From the NCBI GenBank assembly GCA_018398815.1, contig CM031595.1, positions 47,455,921-47,519,920 on the forward strand: a stretch of DNA of 64,000 bases, read 5' to 3'. The notes under the pieces were generated by a model, which saw only the letters and a list, made by a program, of their open reading frames with translations, made no database searches and was not told the DNA's origin. This document shows positions 45,297 to 57,349 of the stretch, in pieces (the first letter of the stretch is position 1; the number at the start of each line of letters is the position of its first letter). This stretch comes from Conus ventricosus. Its lineage: Eukaryota > Mollusca > Gastropoda > Neogastropoda > Conidae. Both the position numbers and the translations under genes were made by a program.

Positions 45297-46234
45297 TACA
45301 TGCACTTGTTTGTGCATTTTGCGTGCGCGCACATGCACTGTAAGACTCACACTCACAGGTACAAATACACATACATGCATGCACACATGCAACACAGTCT
45401 TGGTGACGTTTCTTTCATAAAGAAAGTGACTCTAAGGTAAATACGCCTTTTCGTTGTCCACTCCTCTGTACTTTCTTGCACTCTTTCGTTTTCGTATATG
45501 TAAGACTGTTGCACATGGGGAATGGGTAAAATGAGGGGGATCATGCACACAATTTTTCTTTCTACAAAGCAGATGCATACATACGCACATCCGCATACAT
45601 ATCAAAATGAACATTTTTTCTGGATATGTTTGCAGAGTTGTATCACAAACAAAATGTTAATTTGGAGCATCATTAAAGCGTGTAAAAGTTAGTTCTTCAT
45701 GATTTAAAGTGACTGTTTTGTTGAAAATATAACAATTTGTATTACCTCATTTGATGTAGCTACATAAGTATCTGTGCAAATCGTCGAGTTAATTATGCGA
45801 AACTCAAACTGTAAGACTTCAATTTGACACAAATTTTGTGCACGGATGGCACCAGTTTAGAAAATTACTGAGTTGTTTCTGGCAATACAACACACATTCC
45901 CAGTTATTTCCATTCATTATTTGAACAAATGTAATTTTCGGAAATCTGAGTCATGGTATCTGTTGTCTGTAATATCCACAAATCATGCCAGCTGCAGTAC
46001 AGTGGAAAAAACGCGTTACCATTGACAATGCTGCAATCAATATCCAACAGACACATGACAGAAAGTATTTCAAAATATATTTGGATTACCTTGTTAGCTG
46101 TGTCATGGAGTTTAGCAGAATTGAAAAAAAGATTTCTTTGAAACCACCATCTTTGACCCAACAAATCTTTCACAGATGAAAAAACCTGTATGAATTCATT
46201 CAAATAAAATAACCATCAAAAGTGCATATAATTA
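44963..46234. other. Unrecognised sequence with CA/CG microsatellite
   Basis: CA/CG repeats at 45222-45294. The remainder is AT-rich without motifs. Confidence 0.55.
45222..45294. repeat. CACG/CA microsatellite
   Basis: Alternating purine-pyrimidine tract. Confidence 0.95.
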
Positions 46235-49200
46235 CAATCCATGTTGTTGGCATCCGTTAGTCTCGGGAGACGATGGATTTCGCGCCCTCTGCGAATGTTT
46301 CAGTTGGTCATACAGCATCTGCTGTGGCTGTATAGACCCACATGGGAGTGGCAGTCTCTGCCGCATTTGATGCATTTGATGCTGGCAGCAGCTGCTTGTT
46401 CTTTCTCTGTGCGCGCTTGTCATCGGCAAGCTTCCGGAGCTTCTCTTCGCCAGCTTCCAGCCCAGTGTTCACAGTGTGTCTCCAGCTGGATCTGTCCCGA
46501 CAAGCTCTTCCCAGGTGTTGGTGTCGATGTCGAGAGCCTCAGTCGCGCTTGCAAACATCCTTGAAGCGGAGTTGTGGTCTTCCAATTGTTCTTTTGCCAG
46601 AGCAAGCTCTGCGTACAGAATGTCTTTGGGATCCTGCCCGTCGTCCATTCGACGCACATGACCAAGCCACCTGAGGCGACGCTGACGGAGAAGAGTGGTC
46701 ATGCTGGGAATCTTTGCACGCTCAAGCACATCGTTGTTTGTCACGCGATCATTCCATGTGATCCCAAGTATGCGCCGGAGACAGCGCATGTGGAAGGCAC
46801 TTAGCCTCTTCTCTTGTGAGGCATACAGGGTCCAGGATTCACTGGCGTACAGGAGAGTGCTTAGCACACAGGCTCGATACACAGCAATCTTGGTGTTCAA
46901 TGTTAACATGCTGTTGTTCCCACTCTCTGAGATAGTCTGGCCAGGTGGTTAAGGTAGAGGCCTTGCCAATCCTTCTGTTGATCTCCGTATCCAGAGAGAG
47001 GTTGTCGGTGATGGTGGAACCGAGGTATGTGAACTGGTTAACGGCCTCTAATTCATGTTGTTGATGGTGATGCGGGGTTGTTCAGCATCCTGAGCCATCA
47101 CATTCGTCTTCTCAAGCTTATTGTCAGGCCAAACTCATCACAAGCTTTTGCAAAGCGGTCCATCAGGCACTGTAAACTCTGCTTCGGTGTGGGTGGCCAG
47201 AGCAGCGTCATCTGCAAACAGCATGTCTCTGATGGTCACTACTCGTACTTTGCTCTTTTTGCCTTCAGCCGAGCCAGGTTGAACAGTCGGGCCATCTGAT
47301 GGGTGTGAAGGTAAACACCCTCAATTGATGTCCCAAAGGCGTGCTTCAGCAGGACAGCGAAGAAGATGCCGAAGAGGGTGGAGCGAGGACACAGCCCTGT
47401 TTTGACTCCACTGCGTATGTTGAAGCATCTGATGTCGAGCCGTCGTACTGCACTGTGCCTTTCATGTCGTCGTGAAGGACTGGATCACGCTCAAGATCTT
47501 GGTGGGCAGCCTATCTTCGCTAGGACGTTGAAGAGCCCGTCTCTGCTGACAAGATCAAATGCCTTGTCAGGTCGATGAAGGCCAGAAAGAGGGGCTTGTG
47601 CTGCTCTCTGCATTTCTCTTGCAGCTGTCTGATGGAGAAGACCATGTCGATGGTTGATCTCTCCGAGCGGAACCCGCACTGCGACTCTGGGTACACTCTG
47701 TCAGCGAGCCTCTGCAGCCTGTTCAGGACGACTCTTGCAAATACTTTGCCTACAATGCTCAGGAGAGATATTCCTCTGTAGTTATTGCAGTCACTTTTGT
47801 CGCCTTTGTTCTTGTATAATGTGACAATATTGGCATCTCTCATGTCTTGAGGTACTGCTCCTTCCTCCCAGCACTGACATAGAAGGTTGTGCAGATGTTC
47901 GAGCAGTGCACTGCCGCCACACTTGATGATTTCTGTGGTATGCCATCCTTCCCTGGTGCTTTTCCTGGGACAGGCTCATGATATGCTTTCTCTAGTTCTG
48001 CCAGAGTGGGTTTTCTCATCCATTCCGCCATGAGGGGAGGCTTTCAATCGCATCAAGGCCTCGTCGGTGACGTGGTTCTGTCTGGAGTACAATTCGGAAT
48101 AATGTTCCACCCAACGCCCATCTGCTTGTCCTTGTGTCCTGGATGGTCTCGCCCGTGGCAGACTTTAGTGGAGCTGTAGTCTTCTTGGTGGGCCCATTGC
48201 GTTTTTTGATGCCGTCGTACATGCCCTTGATGTTTCCAGTATCGGCCGATATCTGGATGTTTTGACATAGCGAAGCCAGTAGTCGTTTTGCGCACTGCCT
48301 TGCTAATCTCTGTACTTTGCTCTTTGCGATCTGTACACCTGCAGGGTTCCTGGCTGGGGATCGCTTGTATCCAGTGGGCGCTGCGCCGTTCTTCTGTGGC
48401 TGGAGTGATGTGGAGGAGTTGGCCTCAAACCAGTCGTTGTTCTTGGTCTTGCTTTTTTTTTTCCCAAAATCTTCATGGCAGTGCTGTGTACGTTTTCTCT
48501 GATGTGGTCCCATCTCTCATGGCTGAGCCACCGGGAGGGTCTGAGTCGAACATCCGGAGAGGGCTTGGTAAATTCCGCAACCTTGTCAGGATGTGTGGTC
48601 TTGTTCACATCGATGCGAGGTTTGCCTTCAGGCCTAGAGCGATGTATCTTCTTAGGCTGGAGCTTGATCTTGCAGCACACCAGCGAGTGATCGGTGTCAC
48701 AGTCGGCGCTGTGGAGGTGCGAGTAAAAAGGACACACCTCAAGGCAGACCGCCTGATGATAATCAGGTCTAGCTGGTGCCAGTGCTTGGAGCGAGGGTGT
48801 CTCCATGACACTTTCTGCTGGGCTTTGTCTGGAAGAGGAGTTGGTGATGCTGAGGTCGTGGTATGAGCACATCCCAGGAGTCGCTGCCCATTTTCATTCA
48901 TCTTTCCAACACCAAACTTACCAAGACAGGAGGGCCAGGAATCATGGATAGCGCCTCACTCGGCATTGAAGTCACCCAGCCAATAACAGTTGCTCGTCTT
49001 GGGATCCTCTGGATAAGTGAGTCAAGCTGGTCGTAGAACTCACCTTGTTTCCTTGTGGCGCTGAGTGTTGGCGCATAGACGCTGATCAGGTAGACGGGAC
49101 CATGATGGTGTTTGAGGCGGAGTGATAGCAGTCTTTCAGTTCCTTGTTGGCAGGGTTCTATCATCCCTAGCAAAGAGTTCCGGACAGCAAATCCGACGCC

Positions 49201-50212
49201 GTATTCTCTGGTGTCTTCAGCGCTCTCCCTTGCCAGAAAAACGTGAAATCCCTTTCTCGGATGGTTCCAGAGTCAGCAAGCCTCGTCTCTTGCAGTGTGG
49301 CGATGTCGACCTGGAGTCTCACAAGTTCATCGTTGATGATGAAGGTCTTCCGAACATCGCCAATAGCCTGGAGGTCGTCCGATAATCCAGGAGTCATTGT
49401 CCTTACATTCCAGGTGCCAAGCTTAAGAGCTGGAGTTTTTCTTGTTAATTTTGATTTTCCTTGCTTTTGCCTGGTGCAGTGATTTCAGTCCGCTTGTCAG
49501 ATACTTCCGTACCCTGAGCCCTACGCACCCAGTAAGGCAGGCGAACTGTGGCGAGACAGCACCCTATTGGCTGGGGGCTGCCCACTTGAGGCGGGCGGTA
49601 GCTGTCCAATGAGATGATGATCTCTCCCACCGACGGAAACAACCCCTGGCGCCAGCTCTACGCAATCGAGCGGATGGCTTATAAACCGGTAAACTGCTGC
49701 TTCCCGTGTTGTTTCGACGCTTTGCAGCGAAGCTGAAGTGTCCTCTCCAGGGCGCAAGCCTGGGCAAGTTGGTATGGAGAATCAGCTGTTGCCCAGCAGC
49801 AGATTCCCCCTCTCCACACAGCTGATGGATCCAAGGGAAAGGCAGAGCCGATACAACTTGGCACCAGCGCGTCGCAGAAGTTGCCCGGGATGACGTTGAA
49901 GACAAGGTCAGGCCGCCTTAGGACTCCGCTCCGATTTTCCTCAGGGTTGACATCCCGAAGCCTTTCCCATGAGTGGGTATAGCCGCAAGGCAGCAGAGTT
50001 TAGATTCAGTGTTTTCCTTCGCCTAGATGGACTACCTTCCCAGGTTGACGAGCTCTATCTACCCGGTCTATGCGACAGGTAGTACCGGCTACATTTTACT
50101 GGTAGCAGGGCGAGAGTCGAGCCCCACCCCAGCGAGCCAGACAGAACCTCCTATGAGGACCCGCCATGATGCCCCCCAGATGAGGACAAGACCAGCGACC
50201 TGACCTGACCCT
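46235..50212 (-). mobile_element. Near-full-length degraded LINE (endonuclease plus RT)
   Basis: About 4 kb on the - strand with 5' leader (about 50212-49400), endonuclease, RT and a 3' end near 46235. The leader includes CCCGAAGCCTTTCCCATGAG, a motif I associate with this LINE type from memory. The family looks RTE/BovB-like by protein layout, but the clade is tentative. Fragments of the same family are at 23840-24200. Confidence 0.75.
46469..49397 (-). pseudogene. LINE polyprotein, multiply frameshifted
   Basis: Reading from 49397 downward: an apurinic-type endonuclease start with VDIATLQETRLADSG (49320-49250), an LISVYAPTLSAT stretch near 49080, SWRHPRSKHWHQLDL near 48800 and a DCDTDHSLV stretch near 48690. 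The RT follows with NNYRGISLLSIVGKVFARVV near 47770, YPESQCGFRSERSTIDMVF near 47660, a damaged palm A region near 47570, and FADD at 47207-47218. A thumb and tail region at 46909-46469 contains LLYASESWTLYA and RRLRWLGHVRRMDD. At least five frameshifts separate these pieces, so no intact protein is made. Confidence 0.75.
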
Positions 50213-50533
50213 TCCAGTTAATACAATCCAGTTAATTGTAAATGTCTGTATTGTGCCAGTTTGGATATGAATGTATGTACTGTGCCTTAAATATTTCGTT
50301 CAACACAAAATGCATACGCAACCCATCCCATTCTTTAGGCTCTCACATTTCAGCTCAGGGACTACACGGTTCTCCACTGAGTTACGTTCTGCTACAAGAC
50401 TAGGGGTTGGCAGGTGAATCAGAGGGTGCCCAACAAGAATACACCATATGGCAGAATGGCACAAAATGGGTAATATCATTCAAAGCTTATAAATGGCAGT
50501 CGTACATGTCTTCAGGAACAGAAACTCACATAC
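50213..50533. other. Unrecognised sequence
   Basis: No feature identified between the two LINE relics. Confidence 0.5.
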
Positions 50534-50660
50534 TGTCCACACACCAATCAGACTAAATACCTGGACGTTGCCATCTTTCAAGACTTGATCTGGGACACCC
50601 ACAGCATCATCACGCGCAAGGCCAAGATTCTGGTATTGTTCGATGCAACTTCAACGAGAC
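50534..50660 (+). pseudogene. LINE RT C-terminal fragment
   Basis: The + strand encodes TNQTKYLDVAIFQDLIWDTH followed by a SIITRKAKIL stretch. This is an altered form of the TKYLGV...L.W..HI..I..KA...L block found after the catalytic loop in Jockey/CR1-like RTs. Further decayed homology may reach about 50790. Confidence 0.6.
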
Positions 50661-50890
50661 AGCATTTACAGCTCTGGTGAGACTACCCAGGAACTTGCTT
50701 CACTTGACATGGATCTCTACACTGCCAAAGATATCGTACAACCTGTCATCGTCACACGTCCTCGTCGACAATATGCTTTTCAAGCTGTGCTAGTCATCAC
50801 TGAAAGAGAAGAATCCTGAGCTAGCAACACTCAAGCTCTACTAGAGAGATTTTGCTACCAAAACCTTTACACAGGCCAATCCCAGCCGCT

Positions 50891-50910
50891 CCCCCCCCCC
50901 CCCCCCCCCC
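50891..50910. repeat. Poly-C tract
   Basis: Twenty C. Confidence 0.95.
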
Positions 50911-52264
50911 GCAGACAGACAAGACAGTGACACAATGAAACATCATCTTCCAAGTTCTGCAAAGAATCATAGGAATGTTTTGTTTTAAACCCGAGACTGT
51001 GTGTAACAGGAATTGTCTTCCACAACCTCCTTGGAAGCCGGCATATTCCATGTATAACCCACCTACCCTCGCCCCTCTCCCCTACCCTCCCTACGTTGTA
51101 TATCCTTCCCAACCCCAATCCAGTACGACCCTCTCCCCCCCCCCCCCCTTCCTTTCCTCTGTCTGGCTAGATCCGTCCCCTATCCCATGAAGATGGCCAT
51201 CCAAGCAGCTTCTTCTTCCAGCTGACCCTTGGAACACCCCCGTCCTCCCTCTTGCTCCTCTGCAGCCCCCACACCTCCCCTAGAACACACTATGTAGATG
51301 TAAAAGTATTTGCAACTTAGCTCATTGTCAACGGGAAATGTGAACACATGCAGGAGAAAGACAAACGTGACCATACACACATGATGCATGGAATTTTGAT
51401 AAAAGTCGTCGCAGAGCCGAGATTAGACCCAGAGAAAACAATGTTTTAACTTTCAAATAGAATGTCATTATACCCCCCCCCCCCCCCCCCCCCTCATCTA
51501 TCACTGATTCTGGTCGTTCAAGTTAGTAAGAAAGAGAAAAAAATTAGATTGATTTTCTTTTCTGACAGCATCTATCAGACTTCGTGGGGGAGAGGGGAAG
51601 GACGGGCAGGGAGGAGTAAAGGGGTTTGGGAGAGGTAGCCTAACGAGTGAAAACCATGGAGAAAGGCGATAGACGGTTAACATACAGATTAGCCCCTCCA
51701 AAGTTTTTTCATGCCTGTTTCTCGGTTTTTAGGAATGATGGAATCTGCATAATACAGCTGTCCGACATCTGATACGCCAACAGTGGTTTAGCACTGACAG
51801 ATTCGCAGAGAACGAGCGCAGATGTCAACGGATTGATATCTTATAATTTTTCGCAAGTTCTGAATGGCTTGTGTATAACATAGCTCTGTAATGTTTTAAC
51901 CATGGTATTAATATATGTTTATGATAAACTCATAGGGCAAGTCCCTGCTTCCATGACGAAATAAATATAACGCCAATAACTCAAACGAGTGCTGCTTTAA
52001 ACACCGGATCGGCCAGCAGAATGACAACATAAACTACACAGAACAAACAAGGAGAAATCCTCCTCCCCCCCCCCCCCCCCCCAAAAAAAAAAGGATGATC
52101 CAAGATAAGTATAATTTTAATTCCATTTCCTGTTCTGTCCAGCAAGGCAAGGCCAACTGTGAATCTAGGAACTTCGGAAACAGTGAAGCAATGCACGAAG
52201 TATCCCTCTCTAAACCTTCTGGTCTATTCAAGTCACAATATGTGCCGAGCAACAACATAGCTGT
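50911..52264. other. Unrecognised sequence with poly-C tracts
   Basis: Poly-C at 51473-51493 and 52064-52082 (followed by poly-A). No coding or repeat family seen. Confidence 0.5.
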
Positions 52265-52364
52265 NNNNNNNNNNNNNNNNNNNNNNNNNNNNNNNNNNNN
52301 NNNNNNNNNNNNNNNNNNNNNNNNNNNNNNNNNNNNNNNNNNNNNNNNNNNNNNNNNNNNNNNN
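52265..52364. other. Assembly gap
   Basis: Exactly 100 N, the usual placeholder for a scaffold join of unknown size. Sequence on its two sides may not be adjacent in the genome. Confidence 1.
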
Positions 52365-52570
52365 GCCGCCGGCTTCTGTCTTGTCTGCTGCCATAGTTCT
52401 TCATTGCTGATCTTGTCAGGCCACCGTATGTGGAGGATTCGTCTCACGCAATTGTTGATGCATGTCTGAATCCTCTTGGTCGTTCTGATGGTGGTTCTCC
52501 ACGTCTCAGCTCCATATAGCAGGACTGACTTCACGTTGCTGTGAGGAGCCTGATCTTGGTGTTATTACGG
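52365..52570 (-). pseudogene. LINE RT tail fragment cut by the gap
   Basis: On the - strand, KIRLL then SVLLYGAETWRTTIRTTKRI followed by INNCVRRILHIRWPDKISNE is the conserved post-RT segment of many LINEs. It ends at the gap, so its 3' part is missing from the assembly. Confidence 0.75.
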
Positions 52571-52846
52571 TGCGGGGACCGAATACATGCGACACCCTCA
52601 CCACCCCCCACCCTTCACCATCCCCATTATGAGTGTCTGTTTGTTTGTTTTGCTCTCCCGTCCACAGCCCACGTCATCCTGACTTGTCCCACCGCAGCTC
52701 CGGCGCCGCCAATCCGCAGGGACTGGTCATTACGAAGTCGTTATGAGGAAACCTACCAGAGGAGACACTGCGCTGCTGTCTGGTGTCTGCTCTGATTCAA
52801 CATAAGCTGGACACCGCCGGCTAAGCCCCATGCTGACGACAGTAAC
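52571..52846. other. Unrecognised sequence
   Basis: No motif identified. Confidence 0.5.
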
Positions 52847-53284
52847 TGATAAATTTTAAAGTGAAACGTCATAAAATCAGAATGTCTACGCTATTGTGTA
52901 ATGGCCTACACTTACGGGTATTTGTAATGCTATCCCCTTTTTCTCGAGGTGTGTATGACGTTGAGAGAGAACTGTGTGCCTGCGAGCAGTAGGGGCCGCT
53001 CGCGAGGGATGCCGGCTGTTTCAGGCGCTAACCGTTGGCCCTTTCTGCCGCCCAGCGTCCCTTGTAGGTTCAACAATATGTTAATCTGACAGTAAATGGT
53101 TTCAGTCAGTCAGTCCCTTGTAGGCCCCTATAAATGCGTGCGCGCGGGATGACTCGGCGCTTTCGTAATACGAGAAGAACATGTCACAGAGAAGAGTTAG
53201 AAGTTATGCGACAATCATTGTGTAGGCCATTACACAATAGTGTAGAAATTCTGATTTTATGACGTTTCACTCTAAAATGTATCA
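52847..53284. mobile_element. Foldback MITE-like element
   Basis: Inverted arms of 65 bases at 52847-52911 and 53220-53284 differ at about four positions and contain ACGTCATAAAATCAGAAT. The interior of about 300 bases has no coding frame. An additional inverted match (GTTATGCGACAATCA near 53203 against sequence near 53307-53350) suggests nested or repeated insertion. No target duplication was identified. Confidence 0.7.
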
Positions 53285-53357
53285 ATTTTTTTTTTTATAC
53301 CATTTGAGTGTTATGGCCTACACTTATAGGTGATTGTTTGATAGTCGCATAGATTCC

Positions 53358-53359
<2 letters not shown>

Positions 53360-53425
<66 letters not shown>
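53360..53425. repeat. GA microsatellite
   Basis: Pure (GA)n of about 64 bases. Confidence 0.98.
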
Positions 53426-53428
<3 letters not shown>

Positions 53429-54045
53429 CAAAAGACTGAAGTATAGTATGTCTACCAAAGGCATCAAACCATCAGTTCATCTATATACAGACTTTAGATA
53501 CAGATTATATACACAAAGGCATAGTAAAATGGTAAGGACATGCATAGACGAGAACATAAATATGTACACGGACAATTCCTTTCTCTATCCCGAAAGCATA
53601 TTGTCTGTACTTGTACATGTGCGTGGTTCCGTATGTACAAGGCCTTATGAGTCTATGCATGAAATTGCTCATTCGCGTACACGACGTGAGTGAGCGTCCC
53701 CACCGGAGGGCGCCACCATGTCCGCCCAACGACCGTTCCCATGAACTCGATCTCAACGCAAACTCACCAAGGCCACAGATGTGAATAGGAAACATCGTTA
53801 TCATTATGACATTTATTTTGCCATCTTTATGAGTGCTAAAATCAGAATCCTTACCATAATTCATTAGCTAATCCGACAAGCTCGTCGAGACGTAATATTC
53901 CTGTTTCTTGTCTCATTTTAGATCCGTGCATGTATTTCTTGAGAGATTTAAAAATTAATTTTTTTTTTAAAAGGCCCTAAAATACCCTTTCTTGCCATGC
54001 GTGAAAGTGAAAACAAAATTCCCGATTTTTTTTTTTGATCACGAG
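53426..54045. other. Unrecognised sequence
   Basis: No motif identified. Confidence 0.5.
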
Positions 54046-54091
54046 TGTCTGTCTGTCTGTCTGTCTGTCTCTTTCGTGTGTGTGTGTGTGT

Positions 54092-54153
<62 letters not shown>

Positions 54154-54254
54154 CGTGCGTGCTCGAGTGGGCGTGCGCGCATGCGTGCGTGCGTGCGTGC
54201 GTGCGTACGTGCGTGCGTGGGCGCGCTCGAGTGTGCGTGTGTGCGCGCACGCAT
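54046..54254. repeat. TCTG, TG and TGCG compound microsatellite
   Basis: (TCTG)n, then (TG)n, then (TGCG)n. It is alternating purine-pyrimidine over about 180 bases. Confidence 0.97.
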
Positions 54255-54465
54255 GAATTCATCCCTTATGCGAAAGCGAACAAGATTTCTAGGTTCTTTT
54301 TTTTTTTCATCACGAGCGCGAGATGCACCCCACCCTCCCCCGAATGCCTACTGAATTCATCCTTGGGTTGCGTTTCATTCTGTAATCATGCTGACAGGGG
54401 AGGTAACAACAACAACACCAAAGACACGGGTGAAGACATAACCTCCCTTGGGGAAGTTTCCAAAC

Positions 54466-54560
54466 GGAGTGACTGAGGGTGGAAAATGAAGCAACATTTA
54501 GAAAGAGAAGGGATTAGTTGCCGCCAAGGACACAGACAAACATAGCACAGGACAAGACAC
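54466..54560 (+). repeat. Dispersed repeat D, copy 1
   Basis: GAGTGACTGAGGGTGG ... TTAGTTGCCGCCAAGGACA ... AGCACAGGACAAGACAC. Matches 62951-63085 (+) and, in part, 55880-55945 (-). Confidence 0.75.
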
Positions 54561-54727
54561 TCCCTTGGGGAAGTAACAAACTAATTGAAGACCACCACGT
54601 GGTGACGACTTCTAGATCTTCCCTTCAGCTGGCTATTGACGTCTTGTCGGTGTGGGCGTTTCTAATTGAGCAGCATAGATTTTATCAGCCCCGTAATTAT
54701 CTCCGTCTGTATGTCTGTCTGACTGTC

Positions 54728-54736
54728 TGCCTCTCT

Positions 54737-54793
<57 letters not shown>

Positions 54794-55003
54794 CTCTTCT
54801 CTCTCTCTCTCTCTCTCTCTGTGCCTATCTTGTTTCTCTCTCGTCTCTCTCTCTTCTCTGTCTCTCTCTCTTCTCCCTCGTCTCTCTCTCTTCTCTCTCT
54901 GCGTGTCTTCCTCTCTTTTCTCTGTCTTCTCTGTCCTCTGTCTCTCTCTCTCTCTCTGTCTCTGCTCTACTGTCTCTCTCTCTCTGTCTTCTGTTGCTTC
55001 TCG

Positions 55004-55038
<35 letters not shown>

Positions 55039-55135
55039 CTCTCTGCTCTCTTCTCTCTCTCCTGCCTCTCTTCTGTCTTCTTGTCTCTCTCTCTCTCGTC
55101 TCTGTCTCTTCCTCTTTGCTCTCTCTCTCTCTTCT

Positions 55136-55187
<52 letters not shown>

Positions 55188-55385
55188 TCTCTCTCTCTCT
55201 TCTCTGCTCCTCCGTCTGTCTGTGTATTGTCTATTTGTTGTATCTGTCGTTACTGTGTTCTATCTGTCTATTTCGTCTCTCTTTCAGTCTCTTGTTTCTC
55301 TCTCTGTCTCTCTCTCGTTCTCCTTCTTTCTCTTCATTCTTCTCTCCTCGTCTCTTCTCTCTCTCTCTTCTGTCTCTGCTCTTCT
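54728..55385. repeat. Long CT-rich imperfect tract
   Basis: About 650 bases of interrupted (CT)n on the + strand. Several long frames (up to 289 codons) are Ser-Leu low complexity. Confidence 0.97.
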
Positions 55386-55639
55386 AGAAGTTATGTTTAA
55401 TGGGTACACTTAAGGCTAAGATTCCTAACAGATGTGCAAATTGAAACAAAGCTATGTAGTCATTTCACACAATCCTAACAGAAATACGTCATCAAAACTA
55501 AGTTCAACGAAGGAATAATACAGCCTATTTGATTCTCAAGATGTTCGATTAAAGTCTAAAATCGTACATACCATGTAAACAGAGTAAGTATAAGGTATCA
55601 GCATAATCGTCTGTTAGTTTGATATATGAGAAACATTTT
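55386..55639. other. Unrecognised sequence
   Basis: No motif identified; adjoins the L1-like relic. Confidence 0.5.
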
Positions 55640-57005
55640 GTCAAGTAGCTTGAATGATATATTCAGTATATATGTCTCTATACCATGTTTCTAGCCCAGT
55701 CCTTAGAAAAAATATACAATAGTTTTTTTTTGATCTACATTTACGTAATATTCCTACAAATTCAAATGTACTTTCCATTTTGTCATCATTCCGTAGAATA
55801 ACAATATTTTTAGCGTTCATTTTGCGCCGATATAGAAGATAAGTGTTTCTCGTTCGTTTCATGTCCTAATGTCGTTCCTTTTTGCTGAAGAAGACCCAAG
55901 AGGTCAAAATGCATCGTGTTTTGTCCTGTAATCTGTTTGTCTGTGTCATGTGGCGGTACTAATACCTTTTCATTTTTTTATATTTTGCTTCTTTTTCCGC
56001 CCTCGGTCACCTTGTTTGAAACAGCACTTATCATTTAAATACTTCTGTTCAGCCTAATCTCACCATTACTCGTTTAGACTATATTCCGAATCAATTCTTA
56101 ACTTCTGAGAATGTACCTGCCATGTTATGTTCTGTCATATCCAACAGACTAATCGTAAATCACAGCGTTAGAGTTTGATCTTTTTAAACTTCGATTCCGT
56201 TTTGTAGCAGGATAAATACTTTTTCGTGGAATTTTACCTTATAACTAGCCAATGTATTTATAGTTTAATCTATATTCGGATACTCGCACAGAATTAGAAA
56301 GGTTTTTAAGCTATTTTTCATATGACCTTTGATCTTCTTCTGATATAGTGTCGTCTGCAAATTTGGTTGCTTAAATTGTATTTTCCTCTTCTTTTTGCCC
56401 CGTAATTTTCATCTGCTTTTTTTTTGTCAAAACTCATCAGCACACGCATACATATAAGGGTACGTACAGGGGTTATAGAGTCCCCTTGTGGGCAGCCTCT
56501 TCTATTAGAAAATCTTGACCATACTTTCCCATTTTCAATCTCGTGCGACTTTATCTTTTTGCACAGAAATAATTGTTGTGTTCGTTTCCGAAGACGAAAG
56601 TATGTAAACCTTTACTCTTATATGACCAGTTTTCCAAAACTTTCTCAAAATCGACAGAAATCAAGCGATGGACGTCTAGATAATGTTCGCAAATTACAGT
56701 CCACGGAACTACCGCGACAAAAAACCCAGCTGGACCTCACTTACGAGTTATGGGAAAACATTTCTCATTCTATTTAGGGTGCAGGCTGAAGTAATTTTGT
56801 AAGTTACAATGAGAAGTGAAATACTATTATCGAGGCTTTTTTCTTTCTGATTTACAAATCATCATATCTTCATTTCGTATTACAGATTTTTATCGTTATC
56901 GTATTTCTCGCTGAACGAACGGACAAAAAACCCTAGCTGTCTCCAAAAGACTTTTAAGATGCTTAGTGTCATACCATCTGTTCCGGAACTTATATCATTC
57001 AGTCA
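55640..57005 (-). pseudogene. Decayed L1-like LINE, second copy
   Basis: On the - strand an SSGTDGMTLSILKVFWRQLG stretch is encoded at about 56930-56995, the same block as KSPGTDG in the copy at 17450-18960. Decayed palm sequence follows, then FADD at 56350-56361 and an RLNYKYIG stretch near 56260. Frames are broken by many stops. Sequence from about 55880 to 55945 inside it matches dispersed repeat D and is probably an insertion. Confidence 0.65.
55880..55945 (-). repeat. Dispersed repeat D, copy 2 (inverted fragment)
   Basis: Complement of the CACAGGACAAGACACGATGC region of 62951-63085, including the GACCTCTTGG...CTTCAGC end. Inserted within the L1-like relic. Confidence 0.7.
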
Positions 57006-57349
57006 GTAATCAGCCACTCAATGTTTCACTTATGATTCCTATACCCATTAGTGTCATTCACCGTCAAAAAAGAACCTACATCATCCATCAGCAGAACCAG
57101 TTGAAATAATCCATGAATATCCTTCAACAGTTATATCAATCAGCATCATCCATCAGTATCCGCAACGTTCCATCATTCAGCAATGTTGGCCGTCAGCAGG
57201 GGAAAAATTTAAAATCTTCTGATATCACTTGTCGTGGAAAGACATTAAATTGAAGAAACGCCAGGACAAACGCGGAAAATGTTGGCAGCAAAAGGGCATT
57301 TGGGAATCATGGCCTGGATGTGGCCCGATGTCGTATAATATCTGGGAAC
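57006..57349. other. Unrecognised sequence
   Basis: Repeated CATCAT/ATCAG words (57060-57190) suggest weak simple-sequence character. No gene. Confidence 0.5.

Noticed and set aside
54518..55387. 289-codon + strand open frame and overlapping long frames
   Set aside because: It is almost entirely Ser-Leu from a CT-rich tract, is open in several frames at once and has no domain.
56424..56777. 117-codon + strand frame
   Set aside because: It lies opposite the L1-like relic, whose motifs are on the - strand, and has no family resemblance.
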